Below, in pieces: positions 27,624-36,576 of a stretch of DNA of 64,000 nucleotides; within the stretch, counting starts at the first letter, position 1, and every line of letters begins with the position of its first letter. The notes below the pieces were generated by a model that was not told where the DNA came from, did not search any database, and was given only the letters and a program-made list of their open reading frames with translations. This DNA is from CAIKMD01 sp963803265 (lineage in GTDB: Bacteria > Pseudomonadota > Alphaproteobacteria > ATCC43930 > CGMCC-115725), in the NCBI GenBank assembly GCA_963803265.1, contig CAWDLZ010000002.1, positions 62,001 to 126,000 on the forward strand. Reading direction: 5' to 3'. Made by a program: the position numbers and the translations under genes.

Positions 27624-28538
27624 CTAATTGAGAATCAGCTTCGCCGCATCGGGCGGCGCCTGCTGCAACAGCTTGAGTTGCTTCTCGATGCCGATCCAAA
27701 GATCGAAATCGGCCGGCGCGATGTCGAGCGCCAGCGAGGCCGGCGTGCCGACGGAGCCGAGGTACCTCTTTTCGATCGCGTCGGCGGCGTCCGGGTGCTC
27801 GCGCATATAGACGAGGCCAGCGGCGAGCGCGCTGCGGAAGGCCCGCACGCTGTCGATATTGGCGCTGGCCCAGGCGCGGGTCGCGCCCCAAATGGCCGCG
27901 TCGATCCGCGGGCTTACTTCGGAGATGAAATCGATCGATTTGACGCCGACGCCCGAGGTCACGATCCGCGACAGGAACGGCTCGAGCGCGACCGCCGCGT
28001 CGATCTGGCCGGCCTTTAAGAGATCGGCCATCCGGGGAAACGGCGTCTCGACGATGGTGACTTCGCCCGGCGCTACGCCGCGGTCGAGCAGCCACTTCTT
28101 CAACAGCATGTCGATGGCGCTGTTGACGCCGGGGCGGCCGACCTTCTTGCCGATGAGATCCCGCGCTTCGGTCACGGACAGCCCCACGCGCGTCACCAGG
28201 CTCGAATGCGGATCGCTCTTGTCGAGATAGGCCATGTTGCAAACCGCGACCAAATCGAGCCCGCCGTCATTGGCGAGCAACAGAAGCGGCGGCGAGATCG
28301 CGGCGATCTGCAGGCTCCCGGCTTGCAGTGCCGGCGGCCCAAGCGCGGTGGTGGCCAAATTGGTGAGCGTCACGTCGAGACCGTCGCGCTCGAAAATTCC
28401 GGTGTCCTTCGCGATGAAGGCCGGCAGGAAATCCGAGGTCGCCGAGTAGCTGACGGCGAGCTTCGTCAGCGGCTGCGCCGTGGCCGGCGCGGCGAGGGCG
28501 ACGCCGAGGCATAGGATGAGACCGAGAGCGCCGCGCAT
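27624..28538 (-). CDS. ABC transporter substrate-binding protein (SsuA/NMT1-like), copy 2
   Basis: A 304-aa paralogue of its neighbours, with signal peptide (residues 1-21, ending PATA), the motif SDFLPAFIAKDTGIFERDGLD, LLANDGGLDLVAV, and the shared C-terminal DAAKLILN. It begins 3 bp after the copy 3 stop, so the genes are one transcription unit. Sequence between the copies has diverged well beyond recent duplication while local motifs remain aligned. Confidence 0.85.
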   Translation of the reverse strand: MRGALGLILCLGVALAAPATAQPLTKLAVSYSATSDFLPAFIAKDTGIFERDGLDVTLTNLATTALGPPALQAGSLQIAAISPPLLLLANDGGLDLVAVCNMAYLDKSDPHSSLVTRVGLSVTEARDLIGKKVGRPGVNSAIDMLLKKWLLDRGVAPGEVTIVETPFPRMADLLKAGQIDAAVALEPFLSRIVTSGVGVKSIDFISEVSPRIDAAIWGATRAWASANIDSVRAFRSALAAGLVYMREHPDAADAIEKRYLGSVGTPASLALDIAPADFDLWIGIEKQLKLLQQAPPDAAKLILN

Positions 28539-28541
28539 CGC

Positions 28542-29471
28542 TCAGTTCAAAATGAGCTTCGACGCGTCGAGCGTTTGATGCGAGATCCCGAGCTCCTGGG
28601 TCAGCTTGATGATGAAATCGAAATCCGCCGGCTCGACCTTAAGGGTATAATCCGCCTTGCCCGGGTTGACGAACCACATATATTTCTTTTCGATCGCGTT
28701 GGACTCGTCGGGGTGATCCTGGACGTAGGTCACGCCCTCGGCGATGGCGGCGCGGAAGGCGCCGACCTCGGTGGGGTGAGCCGTCGCCCAGTCGCGCGTT
28801 GACATCCAGAACGAGCCCAGCACGTCGGGGTTCACCTCGGAAAAGAAATCGATGGATTTGACGCCCGAGCCCGACGCGACGAAGCGGCCGAGCAGCGGCT
28901 CGACCGGGGTGGACGCATCGATCTGTCCCGCTTTCATCAGGTCGCCCATTTGAGTCATCGGCGTTTCGTTGATCGTCACGAGAGTGACCGGCACGTTATG
29001 CATGAGCAGCCATTTGCGGAGGAACATGTCGATGATGCTGTTGAAGCCGGGCACGCCGACCTTCTTGCCCTCCAGATCCTCGGCTTTGGTCACGGTGATG
29101 CCGGGGCGCGTCAAGAGGCTGATCTTGGGATTGGACTTCTTGAGGCGCGCGGCGCCCTCGATCGCCACGAGATCGAGCCCGCCTTCGGCGCCGAGGATCA
29201 GATTGGGCAGCGTGGCATAGGCGATCTGGGCGCTGCCGCCGACCAGAATCGAGGGCACCACCGACGGCGTCGCCAGCGGGATGAAGGTCACGTCGAGACC
29301 GTGCCGGTCGAAGATGCCCGTGTCCTTAGCGACGAAGGCCGGCAAGAAATCGACCGCGAAGCCGATGCCGATCGAGAGCTTGGCTTGCGTCTGGCTCGCG
29401 GCGGGCAGCGGCGCCAACGCGCCCGACAGCGCGAAGGCCGCGAGGGCAATCATGAGCCGGTTCTTCACCAT
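28542..29471 (-). CDS. ABC transporter substrate-binding protein (SsuA/NMT1-like), copy 3
   Basis: A 309-aa protein, first gene of the tandem trio in transcription order. Start set at ATG 29471 (MVKNRLMIALAAFALSG), which has GGGGGAGG upstream and gives a proper signal peptide ending near AAS; the open frame extends further back. It has VDFLPAFVAKDTGIFDRHGLD, GGLDLVAIEG, GKKVGVPGFNSIIDMFLRKW and C-terminal DASKLILN. Confidence 0.85.
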   Translation of the reverse strand: MVKNRLMIALAAFALSGALAPLPAASQTQAKLSIGIGFAVDFLPAFVAKDTGIFDRHGLDVTFIPLATPSVVPSILVGGSAQIAYATLPNLILGAEGGLDLVAIEGAARLKKSNPKISLLTRPGITVTKAEDLEGKKVGVPGFNSIIDMFLRKWLLMHNVPVTLVTINETPMTQMGDLMKAGQIDASTPVEPLLGRFVASGSGVKSIDFFSEVNPDVLGSFWMSTRDWATAHPTEVGAFRAAIAEGVTYVQDHPDESNAIEKKYMWFVNPGKADYTLKVEPADFDFIIKLTQELGISHQTLDASKLILN

Positions 29472-29774
29472 CGACGCGAGCCTCCCCCATTCGAGCCCGG
29501 CCGGCGGATTTTTGGGATCGGCGGCCGGGCAGCGTTGTTGCGAAAGCCCTATCACAGGGCGAGCGCCGCCGCCAGAACTGTCAGGGGAAAGGGGACGCGA
29601 GGCTCAGCGCGCGAGGCGCGCCTGGAGACGGACCCGGCTGTGCGCCTCGTCAGCGAGTCGGACGAGCGGGCTGCCGACCATTCAATCGGGGCGTGCGCCC
29701 TCGGGAGAGCGTTTGAACGAGGGCTGCTGGAGCCGCGCCTCAGCGGTCAGAAGCAGCTCTCTTCCAGCCGACGG
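29472..29774. other. Intergenic region upstream of the binding-protein trio
   Basis: About 300 bp with only shadow ORFs. It must contain the promoter of the trio (minus strand) and the 3' end of the histidine-rich gene transcript. I see no convincing -35/-10 pair, repeat or RNA motif. Confidence 0.4.
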
Positions 29775-30017
29775 TCATTCGGCGTCTTCGTCCTCTTCCT
29801 CTTCCGCCTCGTGATGCTCGATATGAAGCTTGCTCGCGCTCTCGGCGTGCTCGGAAGCGTGGCTGTGGTGGCCATGCGCAAGATGGGCATGGTGAGCCGC
29901 CATTTCCGGGTCATCATCGCGGTGGCGACGGGCGGCTTGGCGATGATGCTCCGCCGCCTTCTCGTGATGCTGAGCGGCGAGATCGTGATGCTCGGCGATC
30001 TTTTCTGCAGCTGTCAT
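29775..30017 (-). CDS. Histidine-rich small protein
   Basis: An 80-aa protein with 18 His residues, several in HH pairs spaced about every seven residues in an Ala/Glu helix (EHHDLAAQHHEKAAEHHRQA), and an acidic tail (EEEEDEDAE). The spacing puts the His pairs on one face of a helix. GGAGCTAAA precedes ATG 30017. No signal peptide. Metal binding or a stress role is plausible from composition alone; related HH-repeat proteins in alphaproteobacteria are uncharacterised as far as I know. Confidence 0.75.
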   Translation of the reverse strand: MTAAEKIAEHHDLAAQHHEKAAEHHRQAARRHRDDDPEMAAHHAHLAHGHHSHASEHAESASKLHIEHHEAEEEEDEDAE

Positions 30018-30352
30018 TTTAGCTCCTCGTCAAAAAATACGGACCGCACATCCGCATCCAAGGCCTTACGACAAGCATGTTGCCGGCGTGTTACCGGTTT
30101 CGTGAAGAATGCGTGATAACGCCCTATAAAATCACCACAAAACTGTCACAAGATTTATCTAGACTTAATCAAGTTGCGGTTGGTAGCTGTAGAATTGATG
30201 AGCCTATGCCGCTTGATCAATCGGCTGATCCTCGCCCCCTCCTCGATCGCTTCCCTGCCATTTTCTTTCCCATTTCGAATTTTCATCGCCGAGGCGCCCC
30301 CGCGCGGCAGCCTTGGCGCGTGCCTATTCCGCGTAACATCAGCAAAAGGAGC
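30018..30352. other. Divergent promoter region between the His-rich gene and phoH
   Basis: A 335-bp AT-richer gap between divergent genes. On the minus strand TTGTGA and TTATAG, about 16 bp apart around 30130-30145, could be a promoter for the His-rich gene; this is weak. For phoH, AAGGAG at 30346-30351 is the ribosome-binding site. No repeats or RNA structure stood out. Confidence 0.35.
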
Positions 30353-31093
30353 GTGCCTTTGGGTAAGCACTTGAACCGGAAGAAGCGCCGCAATCTTCGT
30401 CAGGTCGAAACCGCAGAGATCATCGAGTTTCGGGGCTCCAAGTCGGAAACCCCACGATCCTTTCCTCCGATCAAGCCTCTCAATGCGACGCAGGTCGATT
30501 ATCTCGCCGCCCTTCGATCCTGCCGCCAGATCGTCGTCCTGGGGCCGGCGGGCACGGGAAAGACCTGGATTGCCGCGACCCATGCCGCTGACCTTTACCG
30601 GAACCAGCAAATCGCGAAGATCATTATCACGCGTCCGAACGTGCCGTGCGGGCGGTCGCTCGGATTTTTTCCCGGTTCGTTACGCGACAAGTTTGCGCCC
30701 TGGGCCGCGCCGATCATCGAAGCCATCAAGGAAAGAATCGGCAATTCGGCCTATGAGATTGCACTCAAGGGCGGCGGCATCGAAATGGTGCCATTCGAGG
30801 TCATGCGCGGCCGATCATGGAAGGACGCCTTCGTGCTCCTCGACGAAGCGCAAAACACGACCCCTGCCGAAATCAAGACGTTCCTCACGCGCGTTGGCGA
30901 GGATTGCACGGTGGTCATCAACGGAGATGTCAGCCAATGCGATCTCGCCGAAGCCTCCGGCCTTCGTACCGCCCTTCACCTCATCCGGTCGCGAAAGCTG
31001 CCGGTTCCGGTTATCGAGTTCACCTTGGAGGACATCGTCCGGTCCGGCCACTGTGCCATGTGGGTACGGGCATTCGAAGAGGCGCGTGTTTGA
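30353..31093 (+). CDS. phoH: PhoH-like P-loop ATPase
   Basis: About 246 aa. The P-loop is VLGPAGTGKTWIA near residue 65 and Walker B is FVLLDEAQNTTPAE near residue 168; IITRPNVPCGRSLGFFPGSL and VINGDVSQCDL are conserved PhoH motifs. Start uncertain: GTG 30353 lies right after AAGGAG, while TTG 30359 (MGKHLNRKKRR) has better spacing; the open frame runs back to 30077. PhoH proteins are linked to RNA metabolism and phosphate starvation; here no ybeY/lnt neighbours occur, so it is a stand-alone paralogue. Confidence 0.82.
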   Translation: MPLGKHLNRKKRRNLRQVETAEIIEFRGSKSETPRSFPPIKPLNATQVDYLAALRSCRQIVVLGPAGTGKTWIAATHAADLYRNQQIAKIIITRPNVPCGRSLGFFPGSLRDKFAPWAAPIIEAIKERIGNSAYEIALKGGGIEMVPFEVMRGRSWKDAFVLLDEAQNTTPAEIKTFLTRVGEDCTVVINGDVSQCDLAEASGLRTALHLIRSRKLPVPVIEFTLEDIVRSGHCAMWVRAFEEARV

Positions 31094-31094
31094 G

Positions 31095-32263
31095 CTAGAG
31101 CCGTCCGAGCTCGAGCGCGCTCTTGCCATAGGCGGGCGCGGAACTCGTCGAGATAGAGCCCGCGATGGGTCGCGACCGCGATCAAGTCGCGCAACTGGCG
31201 CTGCAGCGGGTTGGCCGTGAAGATCGCGTGCCCGCCCGCGGCGGCGAACAGCGCCTGCACCGCTTCGAGCGCGGAACGGGCGATGAAAGCGGACTGGAAG
31301 CGCGCCTTGAGCTTTTCGTGCACGTCGAGCGCTCCGCCGCTCTCGAGGAGCCCGACCCAATGATCGAGTGCTTGCGTCAACAGCGCCGCGGCCGCGTCCA
31401 CCTGCGCGCTGGCCTTGGCGAGGCCCAGTTGCGTGCTGCCGAAATCGCCAACCGGCAGGCCGCGGCCGCCGCGCTCTTTGGTGTGGCGCAGATAGGTCGC
31501 GAGAAACCCCTCGGCGATGCCGACGGCCAGCGCGGCAAAGCCCAAGGCGGCGACCGAGGCGCGCGGCGTGCGGAACACGGCGGCGCGATTGATCAGCGTG
31601 CCCGGGCCGGTGCCGTCGTCGCTGTGGATGTGATCGCCGCAGCGATGCGCCGGCACGAGGACGTCTTCCAGCGCGAAGGCCTTGCTGCCAGTTCCGGCGA
31701 GCCCCGAGACATGCCAATTGTCGATCACCGTGACGGCTTCGCGCGGCACCAGGAAATCGTAATAGACCGGGGCCTTGCCGTCCTCTTCGAGAAATCCGCC
31801 GCAAATGAGCCATTGGGCATGGTCGATCCCGCTGGCGAAGCCGAAGCGTCCCGACAGCACCACGCTCGCGCCGGCCCGCTTCGCCTTGCCCGAGGGCGCG
31901 ACGCTCGCCGCGATGCGCGTCTCAGGATCGCGGCCCCAGATTTCTTCCTGCGCCTCGAGCGGAAAGGCACCCACGAGCTGGGTGTGGTCGTTCAAGACAT
32001 TCGCCACCCAAGCCTGCGAGCCGCAGCCGCGCGCGAGGATGCGGTTCACGGCGCTGCAGCACGTCCCAGCCATACTCATAGCCGCCATAACGGGCGGGCC
32101 GGCAAATCTGCAAGAGGCCGCTCCGCTGCAACTCGGCGATGGTCTCGGGCGGACAGGCGCGCAATGCCTCGCAGCGCTCGGCCCGCGCGGCCAGGACGGG
32201 CACGAACGCCTCGGCGCGGCGGTAGAGTTCCTCGGGGCTCGGCCTGTCGGCGGGCTGTGTCAT
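31095..32263 (-). CDS. Flavin-dependent monooxygenase of the acyl-CoA dehydrogenase fold (two frameshifts)
   Basis: About 388 aa after correction. Resembles the oxygenase component of two-component phenol-type hydroxylases (HsaA / p-hydroxyphenylacetate hydroxylase C2 type): N-terminal helices with ETIAELQRSGLLQICRPARY, a central sheet (SGRFGFASGIDHAQWLICGG) and the C-terminal helical domain ending AYGKSALELGRL. Frames change near 32056 (extra C after GWDVL) and near 31134 (extra C before AYGKS); both are +1 and their removal gives 389 codons ending TAG 31095-31097, 1 bp from the convergent phoH stop. A flavin reductase partner is not in the window. Could instead be an ordinary acyl-CoA dehydrogenase. 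Confidence 0.75.
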
Positions 32264-32465
32264 GCCGCCATCATCCCGTTTCCGCCGCCTCTGGCAAGCT
32301 TTGCGACCGGGCGGGCTACGCCTGTTTTTTAGGCAGCGACCGGCATGAAATTCCGGCGCGGCCTTTCTATCGGCAAAGATAATGCCGGTATATCAATCGT
32401 TTAGTTGCGGAGCGGCGAGACTGGCGCGGGCTTTGCTAATGCACCAACGACAAGGAGCGCTGCCC

Positions 32466-33935
32466 GTGGATGATCGCGAACTCTGCGCATCGCCGACCGA
32501 GTGCGCGTTCGACGAGACCGGCTTGCCCGGCGAATGTCTGCCGCATTACCAGCTTGTCCGGCGCTGGCTCGAGGAGACGCCGCGCGACGTGATCGAGATG
32601 AAGCGGCGCGAGGCCGAATTGCTGTTCCGCCGCATCGGCATCACCTTCGCGGTTTACGCCGAAGGCGGCAATCCCGAGCGCCTGATACCGTTCGACATCA
32701 TCCCGCGCGTCCTCGCCCCGGCGGAATGGGCGCTCCTGTCGCGCGGCCTGACGCAGCGGGTCAAGGCGCTCAACGCCTTCGTCCGCGACGTCTATCACGA
32801 GCGCGAAATATTGCTGGCGGGCAAGATGCCGCCCGCGCTGGTGCTCCACAATGACGGGTTCCGGCCCGAGATGCAGGGGTTCGATCCGCCGCTCGATGTC
32901 TATATCCATGTCTCGGGCATCGACATGGTGCGGGTAGGACCGACCGAGTTTTACGTGCTCGAGGATAATTGCCGCACGCCGTCGGGGGTCTCGTACATGC
33001 TCGAGAACCGCGAGGCGATGATGCGGCTCTTTCCCGATCTTTATTCGCGCCACCGCATCGCGCCGGTGTCGCATTACCCGGAAGAGCTGCACGAAATGCT
33101 GCGCAGCGTCGCGCCGGCGAATTGCGCGGGCGAGCCCACCATCGTGCTGTTGACGCCGGGGGCCAGCAACAGCGCCTATTACGAGCATTCCTTCCTCGCC
33201 GACGAAATGGGCATCGAATTGGTCGAGGGCGCCGATCTCGTCGTCGACGACAACATCGTCTACATGCGCACGACCGAGGGCCTGCGCCGCGTCGATGTGG
33301 TCTACCGCCGGCTCGACGACGATTATCTCGACCCGCTCACTTTCCTGCCCGACACGCTGGTGGGCACACCGGGCCTCTTCAACGCCTACCGCTCCGGCAA
33401 CATCGCCCTCGCCAACGCGGTCGGAGCCGGGATCGCCGACGACAAGGCGATCTATCCTTACGTGCCCGAGATGATCCGCTTCTATCTCGGCGAGGAGCCG
33501 ATTCTGGCCAACGTCCCGACCTATCGCTGCTCCGAGCCGGAAGATTTATCCTACGCCCTCGATCATCTCGACGAATTGGTGGTGAAGGAGACGCGCGGCT
33601 CGGGCGGCTACGGCATGCTGGTCGGGCCGCATGCGACGAAGGCGGAACGCGCGGCGTTCGCGCTAAAGCTCCGGTCGCGCCCGCAGGATTACATCGCCCA
33701 GCCGACCTTGGCGCTCTCCACTTGTCCGACCTTCGTCGCCGAAGGCGTCGCGCCGCGCCACGTCGATTTCCGGCCCTTCGTGCTCTCGGGCAAGGAAATT
33801 CGCATCGTTCCCGGCGGCCTTACCCGCGTCGCCCTGCGCGGCGGCTCGCTCGTCGTCAATTCGAGCCAGGGCGGCGGCACCAAGGATACCTGGGTTTTGG
33901 AAAGCTTGGGCGATGCTGAGCCGGACCGCCGATAG
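32466..33935 (+). CDS. Circularly permuted ATP-grasp protein of the Anbu cluster
   Basis: About 489 aa, of the CP_ATPgrasp family (DUF404/DUF407). Recognisable are PHYQLVRRWLEETP, RIGITFAVYAEGGNPERLIPFD, FYVLEDNCRTPSGVSYMLENR, LLTPGASNSAYYEHSFLA, VVKETRGSGGYGMLVGP and a C-terminal GGGTKDTWVLE. The start GTG 32466 has AAGGAG 8 bp upstream; an in-frame ATG at 32382 is an alternative. Proposed in the literature to ligate peptides or amino acids, not shown here. First gene of a tight cluster with alpha-E, transglutaminase and Anbu; overlaps the next gene by 23 bp. Confidence 0.88.
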   Translation: MDDRELCASPTECAFDETGLPGECLPHYQLVRRWLEETPRDVIEMKRREAELLFRRIGITFAVYAEGGNPERLIPFDIIPRVLAPAEWALLSRGLTQRVKALNAFVRDVYHEREILLAGKMPPALVLHNDGFRPEMQGFDPPLDVYIHVSGIDMVRVGPTEFYVLEDNCRTPSGVSYMLENREAMMRLFPDLYSRHRIAPVSHYPEELHEMLRSVAPANCAGEPTIVLLTPGASNSAYYEHSFLADEMGIELVEGADLVVDDNIVYMRTTEGLRRVDVVYRRLDDDYLDPLTFLPDTLVGTPGLFNAYRSGNIALANAVGAGIADDKAIYPYVPEMIRFYLGEEPILANVPTYRCSEPEDLSYALDHLDELVVKETRGSGGYGMLVGPHATKAERAAFALKLRSRPQDYIAQPTLALSTCPTFVAEGVAPRHVDFRPFVLSGKEIRIVPGGLTRVALRGGSLVVNSSQGGGTKDTWVLESLGDAEPDRR

Positions 33936-34857
33936 CCTTTATTGGCTAGCCCGCTATGTCGAGCGCACCGAGAACGTCGCGCGCATCGTGCTCGTCGGCC
34001 ATCGCATGGCGAGCATGGCGCGCTCCTTGGGGGCGTCGGGCGACGAGTGGCTTTCGACCCTCATCGCCACCGGCTGCGAGCGCGGGTTCTTCGAGAAATA
34101 TTCCGAGCCCGGCTCAGGCGCGGTGATCGACTATCTGGTGCGCGATCTCGACAACGTCTCGAGCGTCTTCTCGTGCCTCGAGACCGCGCGGCGCAATGCG
34201 CGCGCGGTGCGCACCGCGCTGACCGCCGATATGTGGGACGCGCTCAACGAGACTTGGCTCAAGGCGCGCGATTTCGCGGCGCAGCCGATGACCCTCGACA
34301 CCGCGCCCGCCTTCCTCGAATGGGTCCGCGAACGCTCGGAGCTCTTCAACGGCGCCTATGACAGCACCATGCTTCGGAACGACGCGTTCTATTTCACGCG
34401 CCTCGGCACGTTCCTCGAGCGCGCCGACAACACCGCGCGCATCCTCGACGTCAAATATTACGTCCTGCTGCCGCAGGACGAGGGCGTGGGCGGGGCGCTC
34501 GACTATTACCAGTGGCAGTCGATTCTGCGCTCGGTCTCGGCGCTCCGGGCCTATCACTGGGTCTATCACGACCGTCTCCAACCCTGGCAGATCGCCGAGC
34601 TGCTGATGCTGCGCCGCGAAATGCCGCGCTCGCTGATTTCCTGCTACGACCAGATCACGCGCTACCTCGACCTCATCGCCGAGGCCTATGGCGGCCGGCG
34701 CGGCGAATGCCACCGCCTCGCCGGCGAGGCTCATGCCCGGTTGCGCTACGGCAAGATCCAGAAGATATTCCAGTCCGGCCTTCACGAGTTCCTCACCGAG
34801 TTCATCGATCGCTCGATCCTGCTCGGCAGTGAAATCTCCAACTTTTATCTCCTGTGA
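33913..34857 (+). CDS. Alpha-E domain protein (DUF403)
   Basis: A 314-aa all-helical protein, beginning MLSRTADSLYWLARYVERTE, the family signature, with FTRLGTFLERADNTARILDVKYY in the middle and RYGKIQKIFQSGLHEFL near the end. It overlaps the ATP-grasp gene, implying translational coupling. Alpha-E proteins nearly always accompany the CP ATP-grasp and transglutaminase; biochemical role unknown, a partnership with the ATP-grasp is inferred from gene neighbourhood. Confidence 0.9.
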   Translation: MLSRTADSLYWLARYVERTENVARIVLVGHRMASMARSLGASGDEWLSTLIATGCERGFFEKYSEPGSGAVIDYLVRDLDNVSSVFSCLETARRNARAVRTALTADMWDALNETWLKARDFAAQPMTLDTAPAFLEWVRERSELFNGAYDSTMLRNDAFYFTRLGTFLERADNTARILDVKYYVLLPQDEGVGGALDYYQWQSILRSVSALRAYHWVYHDRLQPWQIAELLMLRREMPRSLISCYDQITRYLDLIAEAYGGRRGECHRLAGEAHARLRYGKIQKIFQSGLHEFLTEFIDRSILLGSEISNFYLL

Positions 34858-34860
34858 ACG

Positions 34861-35667
34861 ATGCGCCTCACCGTCCGCCACCAGACCGCCTATCGCTATT
34901 CGAGGCCGGTCGCTTACGCGATCCAGACCTTGCGGCTGTCGCCGCGGCCTTACGAGGGATTCAACGTCATCCGCTGGCAAGTGAAGGGCGACGCGCGGCA
35001 CGAGCTGCCGAGCTTCATCGACGGCTATGGCAATCTCGTTCACTGCCACACCGTCAACCACCCGCATGATTCCGCCACCGTGACGGTCGAAGGCGAGGTC
35101 GAGACCCGCGCCACCGACGGCATCGTGCGCGGTGCCAGCGAAACCCTGCCGCCGCTGTTCTATACCCGCGTGACCAAGCTGACGGCGGCCGACGCCGCGA
35201 TCGCCGAGATGGCGCGCTCGCTCAAGGGCGGCGCCTTCGACCGGCTCAACGCGCTGATGGAAGTCGTGCGCGACCGGCTCGACTATCGCGCCGGCGTCAC
35301 GCTGTCCACCACCACGGCGGCGGAAGCGCTGAAACTCGGTGCCGGAGTGTGCCAGGACCACGCGCATCTCTTCATCGCCGCCGCTCGCTCGCTCGCCATT
35401 CCGGCGCGCTATGTCGGCGGCTATCTCTGGGCCGGCGGCGACGGCGAATACGAGGCCAGCCACGCCTGGGCCGAGGCCTATGTTCAAGACCATGGTTGGG
35501 TCGGCTTCGATCCGTCGAACCGCGCCCGGCCGAACGAAGCCTATATCCGGGCCAGCGTCGGCCTCGATTACTGGTCGGCGGCGCCGGTGCGCGGGGTGCG
35601 GCGCGGCGAGGGCGAGGAATCGCTCGCCGTCAACGTCAAGGTCCGCGAGGCCGCGCAGCAGCAATGA
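34861..35667 (+). CDS. Transglutaminase-like cysteine protease of the Anbu cluster
   Basis: A 268-aa protein. The N-terminal beta domain (MRLTVRHQTAYRYSRPVAYA) is followed by the transglutaminase core with the triad Cys in LGAGVCQDHAHLFIA (near residue 164), His in EASHAWAEAYV and Asp in GWVGFDPSN. It starts 3 bp after the alpha-E stop. Probably a peptidase or amidase acting on the product of the cluster; no substrate is known. Confidence 0.92.
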   Translation: MRLTVRHQTAYRYSRPVAYAIQTLRLSPRPYEGFNVIRWQVKGDARHELPSFIDGYGNLVHCHTVNHPHDSATVTVEGEVETRATDGIVRGASETLPPLFYTRVTKLTAADAAIAEMARSLKGGAFDRLNALMEVVRDRLDYRAGVTLSTTTAAEALKLGAGVCQDHAHLFIAAARSLAIPARYVGGYLWAGGDGEYEASHAWAEAYVQDHGWVGFDPSNRARPNEAYIRASVGLDYWSAAPVRGVRRGEGEESLAVNVKVREAAQQQ

Positions 35668-35689
35668 GGAATCGCGAAGGAACGGGCGG

Positions 35690-36424
35690 ATGACCTATTG
35701 CGTCGGGCTTTATCTCAAGGACGGGCTGGTGCTGCTCTCCGACACCCGCACCAATGCCGGCGTCGACAACATCGCGACGTTCTCGAAGATGCACATCTAC
35801 GAGATAGCGGACGAGCGCTTCTTGGCGGTGATGACCGCGGGCAACCTCGCCATCACCCAGGCGGTCGTCAACATGCTGCATGAAGGGATCGACACCGGCG
35901 AGCGGATCGAGACGCTCTACACCGTGCCGAGCATGTTCCGTGCCGCGCAGCTCGTCGGCGAGGCGGTGCGCCGCGTCTACCGCACCGACGGGCCGACGCT
36001 TCAAGCGCAGGGCGTTAGCTTCGACGTTTCGGTCTTGCTGGGCGGGCAGCTCCGCGGCCGCGGCCTGCGGCTGTTCCAGGTCTATGCCGCCGGCAATTTC
36101 ATCGAGGCCACGCCCGATACGCCGTTCTTGCAGATCGGCGAGACCAAATACGGCAAGCCCATTCTCGACCGCGTCCTGCAATACGACACCGACCCGCGCG
36201 ACGGGGTGAAGCTCGTGCTGGTCTCGATGGACTCGACGTTGCGAAGCAACCTTACCGTCGGCATGCCGGTCGATCTCCTGGTCTACCGCCGCGACGCCCT
36301 CAAATCAGAGATCCGGCGCCGCCTCACCGAGGACGATGCTTATTTCCGCATGATCCGCGAGGGCTGGTCCGGAGCCCTTCGCGAGGCCTATCGCGCCATC
36401 CCGCGGCCGGATTGGATGGCATGA
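35690..36424 (+). CDS. anbu: Anbu-type proteasome-like protease
   Basis: A 244-aa Ntn-hydrolase of the Anbu (bacterial proteasome homologue) family. After Met removal the N-terminus is Thr, the catalytic nucleophile (MTYCVGLYLKDGLVLLSDTRTNAG), with the conserved Asp in SDTRTN and Lys in TFSKMH; GIDTGERIETLYTVPSMF and GETKYGKPILDR are family blocks. ATG 35690 follows AAGGAACGGGCGG. The 5' cluster of ATP-grasp, alpha-E and transglutaminase is the arrangement described for Anbu. No regulatory ATPase is encoded nearby, as expected for Anbu. Confidence 0.92.
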   Translation: MTYCVGLYLKDGLVLLSDTRTNAGVDNIATFSKMHIYEIADERFLAVMTAGNLAITQAVVNMLHEGIDTGERIETLYTVPSMFRAAQLVGEAVRRVYRTDGPTLQAQGVSFDVSVLLGGQLRGRGLRLFQVYAAGNFIEATPDTPFLQIGETKYGKPILDRVLQYDTDPRDGVKLVLVSMDSTLRSNLTVGMPVDLLVYRRDALKSEIRRRLTEDDAYFRMIREGWSGALREAYRAIPRPDWMA

Positions 36425-36448
36425 CCGGCCGCGGCGGCGGAGCGCGGA

Positions 36449-36478
36449 CTTGACCGGCGAGCGGCCAAACCCCACCTA
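36449..36478 (+). promoter_or_regulatory. Heat-shock (sigma-32 type) promoter
   Basis: CTTGAC (36449-36454), a 15-bp spacer and CCCCACCTA (36470-36478) match the sigma-32 pattern CTTGAA...CCCCATnTA closely. It lies about 100 bp before hsp20 and 25 bp after the anbu stop. Confidence 0.65.
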
Positions 36479-36576
36479 ATTCCTGGGACAAGGCCGCAAG
36501 GCTTGGCCCAAAGCTTAACGATGGGCCGCCCGCGGGGGTCCAAACCGATCGACTCGCTCGCGCTCGAGGGGTTCCG

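Noticed and set aside
30976..31094. C-terminal extension of the monooxygenase into phoH
   Set aside because: The in-frame read-through antisense to phoH exists only because of the +1 base near 31134; the corrected frame ends AYGKSALELGRL at 31095.
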